From positions 8,812,767-8,876,766 of the forward strand of contig CM028382.1 in the NCBI GenBank assembly GCA_013146195.2: a DNA stretch of 64,000 nt. Direction: 5' to 3'. Made by a program: the position numbers and the translations under genes. Of this stretch, positions 1 to 10,590 are shown in pieces; within the stretch, counting starts at the first letter, position 1, and every line of letters starts with the position of its first letter. Source of the DNA: Codonopsis lanceolata. Its lineage: Eukaryota > Streptophyta > Magnoliopsida > Asterales > Campanulaceae. Below the pieces are notes generated by a model. It made no database searches. It was not told the origin of the DNA and saw only the letters and a program-made list of their open reading frames with translations.

Positions 1-44
1 ACAATTCTCACACCAACTCAATCTAGGATGTAGTATTATACTCA

Positions 45-585
45 GTGTTCTTTAACTTCCCGCCTAGCTCCGCCTAAGCCCCGCCTAGGCGCTAGGCCCC
101 TCTCTACTGCCGCGACTTTCTTAGTCACCGCCTAATTGACCAAGTCGGCGTCTATGTCAAACCTCGCCGACCTTAATTTATTTTTATAACTTTAATTTTG
201 TGGCATGCGGTGACCGGAGAAGGAAGGGTGGGGGGCGAACTGGAGAATGAAGAGGGAATGGTAATGGTGAGGTAGAGAGGGAGGTAATGGGGGGCGAACT
301 GGAGTAATATTTTTTTTGTTTTTAGTTCTAAACTTGGTTGGTTTATTGCTTTGAGGTTGTTGAGAATTGAGATTAATGGTAGGTTTGTATATTTTTGTTC
401 ATTTTAGAAATATAGACAAGTATTAGATAAAATGATAAATATAAAAAAATTAAATTTGTATTCAATGTGTTTGATCTTTGATGTAAATTATCAAAAAAAT
501 GGTAATTATGTCTTAATTCTAGGCCCCGATTGCACACCGACTACTAGGCTAGGCGCTATGCCGCCTAACGATTTTTAGAACCTTG
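45..585. repeat. Interspersed repeat with GCCTAGGCG-rich ends
   Basis: Both ends of this ~540-bp segment are GC-rich and made of related words in opposite orientation. The left end carries GTTCTTTAACTTCCCGCCTAG. The right end read backwards gives GTTCTAAAAATCGTTAGGCGG, followed by GCGCCTAG. The middle is AT-rich. This suggests a non-autonomous DNA transposon with imperfect terminal inverted repeats. No coding capacity is visible and I could not find a convincing target-site duplication, so the borders are approximate and the superfamily is unassigned. Confidence 0.35.
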
Positions 586-1009
586 ATTACACCTAGTTAT
601 TAATATTTTGATAACGGAGGAGTATAAATATGAATTAAGACCCATCATATATTTTCCTTTCATGGTCTAATGTGGAGGATACAAAAATTGTATCCATAAT
701 TTTTAAAATTAGAATCTTGTAAATGAAATAACTCAAAATAGAAAGTTGACTGCTAATAGCTAATAGAAAAGTACTCATATATTAATAGAAAAGTACTACT
801 TCCAATGAAAATTACCAAACTTAACATTATAAAAAGCATTAACATTCTAATTGAGGAAATTGAATGATTTTGTTACTACTACAATCTCGTTGGTAGCACA
901 CCAAATACTCTAGACTTCAATGTCTAATTAGTCTCGTCAATAGAAGCATTACACTGAATACAATTATTCATATTTATCAACGAAAAGACACATTATTTTA
1001 GCCGGCATC
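586..1009. other. 3' flank of the glycosyltransferase gene
   Basis: AT-rich intergenic DNA downstream of the minus-strand UGT stop codon. It presumably contains the 3' UTR and polyadenylation region. No ORF, RNA gene or repeat stands out. Confidence 0.5.
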
Positions 1010-2458
1010 TCAATGAAGCTTGGTCCTCATCACCATTGTTGCATCCAAAAACTCATCCATGGCTTTTACAGAAGATCCTTTAAAACCCTCCACATTTTTT
1101 GAGGCATTCTCAATTATCTCCTTAACCTCTCTAGCTTTTCTCGTCATCTTTATCCCATTCATTACCAACTCTATCTTCTCCACTATCTCCTCACTTGTAA
1201 CCTCACATTGACACCCATTACCCACCCCAACACAAACCCCTATCTCTTCCACCAACATCTTTGCATTATAAGGCTGATCACCAGCTATCGACCACGAAAT
1301 CATCGGCACACCATTGCTAAGAGCCTCGAGCACCGAGTTCCACCCACAATGGCTTAGAAATGCACCAATAGACTCGTGAGACAATATTTCCTTCTGAGGT
1401 GCCCATTCTTTAACTATTAGCCCTCGCTTACTTTCTCGAATCCTCTCCTCAAACCCATTTGGCAACAATTCCATTTCGTCCAATGATTTGTTCGCAGTTT
1501 GACTCGACATAGTTGGCCTAACTACCCAAATAAAATTTTTGCCGCTATCCTCGAGTGCTTTTGCCAATTGTTTGGTTTGAGACACCGAGGGGGTGTGTTG
1601 CGACCCAAACGCCACGTAAACTACAGAGCCTTTAGCCTTTGTATCGAGCCATGTCATGCAAATACTTGACATGGCATTGACTTCTTTTCCATCGCTGGAA
1701 TTGTTTCTAGCTATAGGAAGAATAGGCCCAATAGGCCATATGGGGCAACGAAATTGCTCCCTAAAATAGGTCAAACCAATATGATCAAGCTCCTCTACTG
1801 TGTTCAAAAGCATCCCATCACTATCGCCCCATTCCTTAAGCATGTTTTGACCAAACAACCATGGTTCTGAATGAGCCCTAAGCTCATCGGCAAGGTCCGT
1901 AACGTGAAACCGACGATTTTCCGGAAACCCGGGGAGTGAGATTTCACCAGAGCTTGTTGCTTTAGTGTGTGGTAGGTTTAGCCAAGTAGAGTGAAACACA
2001 GCCATGCCATAACCTCCACCAGCATTAAATATAGCATGAAAAACACTAAACTCATGAGCAACCTCTGCCGACCACCCAAAGAACATGTCAGATATAACAC
2101 ATAGTGGCGGTTGGCCGCATTGCTCATCGACCAGGATTGAAATGAGTCGTCGGAAGGCGGGTTTGAGAGACCGAGAGGATTCGAGAAGGCGGAGTATGAG
2201 GAGTGGGGGGAGAGTCTCGGTGGATTCGATGTTGGGAGGGAGACCGTAAGCGGAGCTATTGAAAGGGATTTCAAGGAGGCGAATGGAGGAGTCTGGAGGG
2301 AGAGAAGATTGGAGTTTCTTGATGTTGAGAGGAGTGTTTATGAAGTTTATTTGGTAGCCCTTTTCTTGTTCTAGTTTGAGTGCTAATGCCATGAAAGGAA
2401 TTATATGGCCTTGCGCCATGAATGGGAACATCACTATGTTCTCTTTTCGTTGTGCCAT
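1010..2458 (-). CDS. UGT92A1-like: UDP-glycosyltransferase, family 1 plant UGT (UGT92A1-like)
   Basis: Predicted cytosolic enzyme that moves a sugar from a UDP-sugar to a small acceptor such as a phenolic or terpenoid. The ORF is 482 codons, the normal length for plant family 1 UGTs, and has no intron. The N-terminal acceptor-binding half opens with FPFMAQGHIIPF, placing the catalytic His at residue 18. Its usual Asp partner is D124 (ISDMFFGW). The C-terminal half holds the 44-residue PSPG box, W352 to Q395, with HCGWNS in the middle and DQ at the end; a terminal Gln usually goes with UDP-glucose. The N-terminal block (IVMFPFMAQGHIIPF, LPPDSSIRLLEIPFNSS) resembles the UGT92A group as I remember it. 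The start codon is the only ATG ahead of the motif and fits family N-termini. Acceptor unknown. No second UGT is nearby. Confidence 0.93.
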   Translation of the reverse strand: MAQRKENIVMFPFMAQGHIIPFMALALKLEQEKGYQINFINTPLNIKKLQSSLPPDSSIRLLEIPFNSSAYGLPPNIESTETLPPLLILRLLESSRSLKPAFRRLISILVDEQCGQPPLCVISDMFFGWSAEVAHEFSVFHAIFNAGGGYGMAVFHSTWLNLPHTKATSSGEISLPGFPENRRFHVTDLADELRAHSEPWLFGQNMLKEWGDSDGMLLNTVEELDHIGLTYFREQFRCPIWPIGPILPIARNNSSDGKEVNAMSSICMTWLDTKAKGSVVYVAFGSQHTPSVSQTKQLAKALEDSGKNFIWVVRPTMSSQTANKSLDEMELLPNGFEERIRESKRGLIVKEWAPQKEILSHESIGAFLSHCGWNSVLEALSNGVPMISWSIAGDQPYNAKMLVEEIGVCVGVGNGCQCEVTSEEIVEKIELVMNGIKMTRKAREVKEIIENASKNVEGFKGSSVKAMDEFLDATMVMRTKLH

Positions 2459-3020
2459 GCTTTTGGCCTCTGTGTGTGTGGGTGGGGGGTTAACCTTCTA
2501 CAATGACCATCTTTAAAGGCTTCCTAAGTTACAATAATCTTGTTAATGTAATTTTGGTATTGTTTTGGAATGAAAATTGTTAAAATAAAAAGAAGATCAC
2601 CTAAATTCGTGATGATTATATGAATGGTCATGGTGTGGACTATAAAAAAAAAAACATTAAGAGAATTAATGTAAATATGGTACTAAAATGTTCCAAAATT
2701 AAACTTCCTTTTTTTTAGTAAAAAAATGAAAATTGACACTTATTTATGGACGGGGTACCTAGAAATATTGTTGACTAGAACGGAAGAAATATATAGTGCA
2801 AAAGTGAAAATACTTCCAAAATTACCATTAAAAAACTTAAATTTAGAAAGTAATTAGGTCTCCATTAATACACCGAAATGAAATCAATTCAATACGGCAG
2901 AATTGATTCCACGGAATTAATAGATAGTGTTGGTGTTGCCAGAATGATATATGGAATAGAAATTAATCAATGAAATCTTGAAAATAATTAGTAAAATTTA
3001 AGGAATCACAATCTTGAATC
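2459..3020. other. 5' flank of the UGT gene
   Basis: Upstream region of the minus-strand UGT. It starts with a GT-rich tract (2470-2490) that would lie in the 5' leader. The rest is AT-rich. No convincing TATA box at an expected distance and no coding remnant were seen. Confidence 0.4.
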
Positions 3021-3023
3021 TAA

Positions 3024-3740
3024 GACTCCGTTTGTTTCACGAAAAATAATTTTCAGAAAATATTTTCCAGAAAAATGATTTTTGAAAAATGAAAAGATTT
3101 CATTTTCAAGTATTTGATAAACCTTTTGAAAATATGCCGGAAAATATTTTCGGATGTTACGAAAAACAATCTATGAATAAATACAAAAAAATATATTATA
3201 ATATTAATGCACATATTGAATATAAGATAGTATTGAACTTTAATTAAATTTCCTATATTAACTTACAATTTATCATTAGTTGTGTCAAATCAATAAGGTC
3301 CATCATTTTTTAATCTCACAAATAATTTTTTTTGATAATTGATATGAAAATAACATTTTTAAAAAATTAATAATGTTTGGAACATCCCTAAATAATATAG
3401 TGGACACTAATTTTATGACGTAATGAGTATTTATTAAACTTATAATTTATAAATAGTGTGCACACACTCAATTTATATTTCTAAAAAAATTATTTATTAA
3501 GTGTAATATTGTGCATGTATGTAAATATGTGTAATTATGGAAAGGGGCGGAGGGTTACTCGAACATTTGGAAAATGATATACATAAAATAAATTTGTAAG
3601 TCATTTTCTGGAAAAAGAAGCTTAATTTTCCGTTGAATCGGAAAAACTTTTATGTTGACTACATTTTCCTAAGGTTACCAAACAACAAAAAATAAGGAAA
3701 ACTTTTCCAATAAGTCATTTTTCATGAAACAAACGGGGCC
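3024..3740. mobile_element. PIF/Harbinger-type MITE
   Basis: Non-autonomous element of 717 bp. The left end GACTCCGTTTGTTTCACG and the right end read on the minus strand, GGCCCCGTTTGTTTCATG, form terminal inverted repeats that go on into an imperfect GAAAAAT-rich stretch. It is flanked by TAA on both sides (3021-3023 and 3741-3743), the 3-bp target duplication expected for PIF/Harbinger elements. The interior is AT-rich and non-coding. It lies about 570 bp upstream of the UGT start. Confidence 0.75.
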
Positions 3741-3743
3741 TAA

Positions 3744-5853
3744 GATTTAGATTCCTACTAATTGAAATCCATGTAAAAGACAATTATATCATTCTATTAG
3801 GTCAAGCATCCGTTTTACTTAAAAGCATAAATTAGTAATTATTTTAGCTAAGCAGTAGCACGTATTTTTCTCAAATTATTTCAAATAAACTATTTTTATT
3901 TGAACTAATTACATTATAACATTAGCTTGTTTTTATTAGTTTTAATTTAATGAATTTTTCTTGCTTGATTGATGTTAGATAATTTAAAATTTTCACCATT
4001 GAAACAAAAATGAACAACTTCTTATTTGGTGGGTCTTCCTAGTGATTTTAGTCTCCTAGGTGCATGGGTCCAATGTGGTCTTGTTGAGAGTATATCAAGC
4101 TTAAGGAGACCAGAAGTGGGGAAAGAGGGAGATCAAAGTTACCATATCTATATTACAATACAATTTGGATTGTACATGTGTGATTGATAAATGCTAATAA
4201 GGGATCGAGATCAATTCATTTACCGAGATCATACGGTCCCAATTTCATCTAGATTTCACATGTACGAAGGGCGGTTGAACGGCGGTTGAGCAACCCCTAC
4301 ACACCCCTTCTCACATGTTCTCTCCACCTCCTCTTTTTGAATCGATATAATTCCAATCGGTATTGTTGTCCTATTTAAGAATAATTATTTAAGAATAAAA
4401 ATAATTATTTACAAAATTAAGAAAAATACTAAAATTTTAAATTGAAAAATAGTCAATTTAAATCAATAGAAGTGATAATAATAATTTGAATTGAGTGTAT
4501 AAAACATTCTTCTTTTTTTTGTTAAGAAGGGTGGATTCATCATTTTTTGTTTAACCATTTTTTTAAAATGTCTAAAACACAATTTATTGAGTTTTTCTTT
4601 AGGTGGTTTGGGTTTTTAAATGGGTATTATCTTTTTTGGAAATTTTTTGGTTTAACTAAGAATATGTATAACCATTAAGACCACTCTAAAAGATAAACTT
4701 TTTTTATTTTATTTTTTAAAAATAAGAATAAGTAATAATATGTATAATTACTAATTTGGAATTCTTCTGATTTTTTACGTTTTAATAATATGTATAAAAT
4801 ATAAAATACACTTTTCATTAAATAAAACAGGTTACACAGTTAAAAAAATTAAAAAAATTAATACCCTTGGTGTACGTGTTAAAAAAGTTTATATTTTAAC
4901 GAAAGATTATTAATTGTATAAGGGCAAAGCTGGTTGTCCTCCTTAAAAAATAAGGTATCGCCTCTGTTTCCTTAAAAAAAAATTACAAATAAATAAAATC
5001 TAATAAGGTACCACATCTGTTTTTTTTATAAATAAAATTACAAATAAATGTTTTAATTTTTTTCTCTACTGTTGACATCTTCCCCTATTTGTACCGTGCT
5101 ATAAGCACGGACACAAAGACTAGTACATATGTAATAAACAAAGGATATGCATAAATATGGTATATGTGATGACCTTTTGCGTCGACTTAAATGGTAAAAC
5201 ACGTGCAAAATAAATCAACATTAACCAAACCAAAAATAGGAAATGTGAAAAACTAAAACTAACATAAACATCCGTAATGAAGAAAAATAATTGAGTTGCA
5301 ATATATGTAATGTCTCTTCTTTGGACCGAAATGAATAACGACGAAATATTAATGTAAGCGACATCAAGTGATTGAGACTAAGATTGAGTTACGTAAATTT
5401 GGATGTAATTTAATTATTTGATTATTTAAGTATTGACTCCGATCCCAAATGGGATGCACAGTGAGTAAAGAAAAATATGTACCTATTGGATAATGATTAG
5501 TTTTGACTTTTTCTCTCCCATGACTTAAATAAACAATAATGAATTAACGTTATTGTCTAGTTTTTATCATGTAAGTCACTAACAAGTATTTGACTATTTT
5601 GAGATAATATTGTTAATTGTCTTAATTTCGTTATTGCATTTAAATTTATTTTGTTTCTTATCAAACAAAAGATCATAGAAATTTGTATTATATTAATAAT
5701 CACATTCTTTATGTTACTAAATATTTTTTAGAAATCATCTTATTTCTATGAAATCTCATTAGTGGTAATCGTTTTCACGAAATTGATTTTATTTCCATGT
5801 TCCAATCGATGCCTCAATTCGTTCAATTCAAAAATCTACTTTCTATATTTAAT
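3744..5853. other. AT-rich spacer with a short LINE-tail-like remnant
   Basis: No gene found. Around 4918-4990 a stretch beginning ATAAGGGCAAAGCTGGTTGT and ending in an A-run resembles the 3' UTR of the full LINE at 34440-34536 (ATAAGGGTAAGGCTGGTTGT, then poly-A). It is probably a severely 5'-truncated copy. The rest is simple AT-rich DNA. Confidence 0.4.
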
Positions 5854-6230
5854 GCTCCATCCGTCGTCCTAAAAAGTTTATTTTAAAAAGTCTAATTATC
5901 AAGATATATATAACTAACATTAGAATTGATCTTCATTAAAATAATGTCTGAATATAAACAATATATTAATATCTAATATGGAAAATAGTGTTGAAATATT
6001 ATAGAAATTATAGACATAATTTTCAAAAGTAAAGTTATAAAATAATACATTCTAAAATAATACAACCGATTCTTTGATTAAAACATGGGATTATCAAAAT
6101 ACTTCAAACAAATAGTCAGCATATTTCTAATCTATTTTAGGTAAAGTTTATCAGTCAAAATTTAATCCGCGAATATTTTTTTTAATAAAAAGTCAACACT
6201 AATATATTTCTTTACGTTGACCGGAGAGAG
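5854..6230. mobile_element. Probable Stowaway-like MITE
   Basis: The left end GCTCCATCCGTCGTCC and the right end on the minus strand, CTCTCTCCGGTCAACG, resemble the CTCCCTCCGTCCC termini of Tc1/Mariner Stowaway MITEs. TA follows the right end. The left TA duplication is not clean (AAT), so the element is degraded or the border is off by a few bases. The interior is AT-rich without coding potential. Confidence 0.4.
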
Positions 6231-6593
6231 TATCAAATGAATGCTCAAAATCCATAATTGGAAAGGTGAAATGTTAATATATGTGATATAAGGACACCTA
6301 GTACAAAACCAAATATTGTTACAAAGTTTTAGTGAAGCACAAAGTTATCTTTTATCAAAATATATATACTTTTTTTTTTGGGTAAAAATTTTAGTGTGAA
6401 AGTCAATTTTTTAAAAGAAAATTATACTTTTAATAGTTTATTAATAATAAAATTACATTTTTATATTTTAACTTTTTAAAATAGACTTTTTAAGTAAAAT
6501 ATCTTAAAATGATAAACTCTTTATTCGGAACAATTAAAACAACAGTGCCTAAATAATTGTAAATATAATAGAGTTGTAGACGATAGTGCCTAA

Positions 6594-6655
6594 ATCAGAT
6601 ATACCGTACAAATTAGATATATCATACAAAATTAGATATATCGTACGAAATTATA
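6594..6655. repeat. Short tandem repeat, three ~19-bp units
   Basis: Three neighbouring copies of a word close to AATTAGATATATCRTACAAA occur in a row, the last followed by an imperfect inverted copy (TTTTGTACGAAATC). This is a small local duplication with no gene context. Confidence 0.5.
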
Positions 6656-6674
6656 TAAATAATTTTGTACGAAA

Positions 6675-7080
6675 TCATATATATTGACACCGTGCCATAA
6701 TTCTAATAATTGACGATGTTACTTGTCAATGGCTGATGAGCGATAAGACCAAGGCCTAAGATGGCGACCTCTATTGTATTTTGAAAAAAACATGCATAAT
6801 AAACAAAATAAAAAACTTCTATTATTATTTATTTTTCATTTTCTTTTTTTTTTAATCATCATATCAACATAATGAAAGCTTTAATAGCGTTTGGTAGACT
6901 TTCTATTCAAGAAGTTGATGGCCGGGTTGCTTGGAAGAGTGAGAGAGTTGATACTTGATATGATGATTAAAAAAAGAAGAAAAAGAGAAATGGAAGGAGA
7001 GCAAGTGACAGTCACTTTGCCATGATATCAATTATTGGTGATTAGATCTTCGTGTTTGTTTTTATGATACGGTGTCAATA
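6675..7080. repeat. Foldback-like segment with nested inverted repeats
   Basis: An outer pair of inverted words, ATTGACACCGT near 6679 and ACGGTGTCAAT near 7068, encloses an inner pair, AATCATCATATCA near 6854 and TGATATGATGATT near 6956. The whole could fold as a long imperfect hairpin. It may be a MITE or foldback element. No target duplication was found and no ORF lies inside. Confidence 0.3.
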
Positions 7081-7658
7081 TTTATGTTTTTGTTAATTGA
7101 AATAATAATGTCTAAATAAAAAGTGTGATTTTAAACTTGACTTATAATTGAGAGCGATTATTTATAAGGAGTTATATGTAATTGACCCACTGCCAGATAG
7201 CCTCAGTCAATCAACTGAGCTCTATTATGAGATTATACATTAATGTAAAAGTGATATTTTATAAGGGATGATTGTTCAGGAGAAAAATGGGTGACTGAAC
7301 ATAATATTAATTTTAGGAGGTGACTTTGTAATAAGGAATTAAAAGTTGACAACTATTCTCACACAAGTGAATGTGAAGGTGAATCACAACCGTTAATTTT
7401 TTGAAGATAATTTAGTCTCAACCTCTAAATAGCTTTAGTCAATTGCACATGTATAAGTATGATCTCTATTGTATATTAGATTTTAAACATACAAAATTAA
7501 TTGGTAACGTCTTTGAATTGAGCACACACCGACCCCCTGAAATAACTCGCTTCCCAATCTGTTGGTCTATACTTTCGTTAATTGACCAACTCCACCCCAA
7601 CATATATATATGCATCAGTGCATCACATGGAGACTAAATATATCTCTCTCGTGAAATC
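7081..7658. other. AT-rich spacer
   Basis: Non-coding AT-rich sequence. The small ORF near 7443-7637 has no recognisable motif and looks like chance. Confidence 0.4.
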
Positions 7659-8157
7659 AATAAACTGATGTTTCATTGACTCCGAAGAAAACAATGTTTA
7701 GTCTTGTAAAGGGTAATGGTTTAGAAGATTAATCTCAGGGTGTGACTGCTCATATAACTCCTTACAGATAACAAGACAAAACATTGTTTTCTTCGGAGTC
7801 AATGAAACATCAGTTTATTGTGCGGTTGTTGTTTTTCACTGTCACCATGCAAATTAATCTCAGGGTGTGACTGCATTTTCGGTGTGAGATTATATTAATG
7901 TAAGGTTGTTGTTTTGTAAGGGGTAATGGTTTAGAAGATTAATCTCAGGGTGTGACTACTCATATAACTCCTTACAGATAACAAGACAAAACATTGTTTT
8001 CTTCGGAGTCAATGAAACATCAATTTATTGTGCGGTTGTTGTTTTTCACTGTCACCGTGAAGATTAATCTCATGGTGTGACTACTCATATTATCTCAGGG
8101 TGTGACTGCATTTTCGGTGTGAGATTATATTAATGTAATGTTATTGTTTTGTAAGGG
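7659..8157. repeat. 211-bp tandem duplication with an inverted ~38-bp copy
   Basis: A unit running from GGGTAATGGTTTAGAAGATT through a TCGGAGTCAATGAAACATCA segment to GGTGTGAGATTATATTAATG is present at about 7714-7924 and again from about 7922 to 8157, with a period of 211 bp. The ~38-bp part around AACATTGTTTTCTTCGGAGT (7780-7817 and 7990-8028) is also present in inverse orientation at 7660-7698. That makes a hairpin-capable pair with a loop of about 80 bp. The second copy stops at the CACTA terminus at 8158. Confidence 0.7.
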
Positions 8158-8700
8158 CACTACAAGAAAAAAGAGCTATAACGACACTTTTTTCTTGACA
8201 CTTAAAATAAGTGTTGGCAATTGCCCACACTTTCACATATGTGTTGGAAATCAACGACAATTAAAATATGTGATGGAAATTTGGCGACCTTTATTTATAA
8301 ATGTCATAAGTTTACGATGCTTTAGCAAAGTGTTGGAAAAAAGTTACCAACATTTTCTCATAAAAATCGGAAAATACCCGACACTTTCTCTCATGTGTCG
8401 TAAAACAATGACAATTAATATATGTGACGGTAATTTGGCGACATGTTATTATAAATGTCAAAACTTTATGACGCTTTAGCGAAGTGTTGGAAAAATTGCC
8501 CACATTTTTTCACAAAAATCGGTAATCACCCGACACATAATGCATATGTTGGTAAATATTCGACAATTCTTACTAAGTGTCATAAAATTTTAACATTTGT
8601 AAATAAAAGTTGGAAATTTTACGACATTTCAAAAAGAAAAGTCAGCAATTTCTTTGACATAACAAATGTAAAAAGACTAGTCACCTTGCTGACAATCTAA
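8158..8700 (+). mobile_element. CACTA (En/Spm-type) transposon terminus, orphan end
   Basis: The sequence starts with CACTACAAGAAAAAAGAGCT, the classical terminal motif of plant CACTA elements. The next ~540 bp are packed with short subterminal words (CGACACTT, GTGTTGGAAA, GTCGTAAA and relatives) in both orientations, as expected for transposase-binding subterminal repeats. The matching inverted end (TTCTTGTAGTG) was not found anywhere downstream. Either the other end is deleted or it lies outside the window. The Tat retrotransposon at 9713 sits 1.5 kb inside the direction of this element and may be nested in it. No transposase-coding remnant was recognised. Confidence 0.72.
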
Positions 8701-9712
8701 AAATGTCATGTAAATATACGTCCTTTATATTTTTGACATATTGTAAAGAAAAAGGTCAGAAATACTATTTTGTCCCTCTGACGATCTAGAAATATATAGT
8801 CAACAATAAGAAAGAATTCACAAAATACCAACTAAATATACACCCTAAATAACCAACAACAATAGCAACAACTAAATTAAACAAAAATTACATCAATTTT
8901 TCGTAACAAAAAACTTTGAGCCAAATTCCAAGCTTGTCTCAAGCCCAATAATGTGTTTAAAGTCAGCTAATTAATTCCCAACGTACACTGCACCTTGCAA
9001 TATCCTTATCCATCTAAAATTAGAAAAGACAAATATTGTATAATTGACCAATTAATTACAACAAGTGTCTATTCGTTGTTTATCATCCTCGCGCAACCAA
9101 TATGATAAGACCGTCGAAAAAGTTCGTCGAAAGGTAATTAGTCGAAGAACTATCGACCAAAACATAACCACAACGCCTAAGCCCCATCTTTAGCGATTAA
9201 AAATTTCTAAATTTCCAATTGAAGTGAATCCCGACCCTAATTGATTGTAAGAACCAATGGAAATTAAATCACATCTTCAACCTCGAAGTGACTTGATGGG
9301 GGTTTAACTCACACCACAACTCCACCGCTTATCTCGAATATGATTACCACAATTGGCATATATCCACCCTTTAAAGAAATTGATTTGAAGAAAGACAAAA
9401 AAGGAAGAACTAAACTTGTAAATGTCAAAAATAAAACAAAGCCATGAATCATGTTCTAGTTACTATTATACACACGAAATACATGTACACCTTCATTTTG
9501 AAGTTTCTATGTGGAGATTTAACTCATAGCACCCAAATCCACCATCAATACATCACATAACCCACAAGTGCACTACAACGCATGTGGCCATTTGGAAATA
9601 AAACACCAAACAATAGTATAAAGAGGCGAAAGTCATCTTATTAAAGGAAATTCATGCAAAAGAAAATAATTAATTTAAATGTAAATTTCTTCACAAAAAT
9701 AAGGTGTAGATA
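8701..9712. other. Non-coding sequence between CACTA end and Tat LTR
   Basis: Probably interior of the CACTA element. Two loosely similar stretches (around 9291 and 9511, each with a TTTAACTCA word and a CCACC word) suggest a degenerate duplication. No coding remnant recognised. Confidence 0.35.
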
Positions 9713-10507
9713 TTGATATACCCGGCCCAAGCCGGGTCACGAGCAATGCACGAGTTCGCGTCACGTGCCAATCACGAGCACAATGCCTACAGGGCCCACG
9801 GCCCAGCGAGCAAGATGAGAGAGCCAGAGAGCACCGAGCAGCATAACCCTCACTCAAACCTGGGCGGGTAAAGGCCTTGCCTGTCCGACCAGGGGTCATA
9901 ACTGGGAATCATACATGCTTAGCAAAGGAATCAGACTTACCTTGCCCAAACCGGGTCGAGCACCGGCCTTGCCTGCCCGACCAGGGGCCGATCTTCAGAC
10001 CTACAGTAAGTTCAGGGATCAATGCAAACAGAATAGCCGGGCAGAGCCTTGCTCGCCCGGGCAAACATCAAACATGAAACGCTGGTAGCTTGCTGTCCAA
10101 GGCAAGTCAAAGGTTTCCCAGTTTAGGCAGAACACTTGCCTTATCTACTCCTACATCTACGCGGCCAGCCGCTTATCACGCCTAAAATCAAGGGATTCTC
10201 TCCTTGATTCATTCAGCCGTTATGGAAATTGAATCCTAGACGGATTCAATCACCCCCGGAGGCCTATAAATATCTCCCCATAATCACCACCAAGGTACAC
10301 ACACTTTCTTGAGCCTCGTTACTCTGTCAATTCATCTTTTGACAATCATTCGATACTTACTCTCACGCCGGAGGGGTTTCGCGAGGCCTAGCCTTGCACT
10401 TCCACTCAGGTTTGTTTGTGATCTCAACAGGCTCAAGGAGGACGATTACAAGCCCAGATATCCTACCCATCTCAAGGACGGCCCAAGCTGTGCATTTTGC
10501 CACATCA
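9713..10507 (+). repeat. 5' LTR of Tat element
   Basis: Starts TTGATATACCCGGCCC and ends GCCACATCA. It is homologous to the 3' LTR at 21324-22100, including the shared TATAAATA promoter-like word (10266 in this copy, GCCTATAAATATCTCCCC) and the ACACACTTTCTTGAGCCTCG segment. Much richer in GC than the flanking DNA. Confidence 0.85.
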
Positions 10508-10508
10508 G

Positions 10509-10526
10509 TTTGGTTCCATTGCCGGG
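10509..10526 (+). other. Primer-binding site of Tat element
   Basis: Directly after the LTR end comes TTTGGTTCCATTGCCGGG. The second Tat element on the other strand has TTGGTTCCGCTGCCGAGC in the same place (56922-56938), which supports the assignment. The tRNA primer was not determined. Confidence 0.65.
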
Positions 10527-10590
10527 AAACGAAGTTCTAACGCTTCTCTCTAACATTTTTCGGTAAAACTTTCAATTTCTCTCTATTGCG

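Noticed and set aside
9571..9579. CACTACAAC as a second CACTA end
   Set aside because: Wrong orientation for a right end, lacks GAAAA and subterminal repeats.
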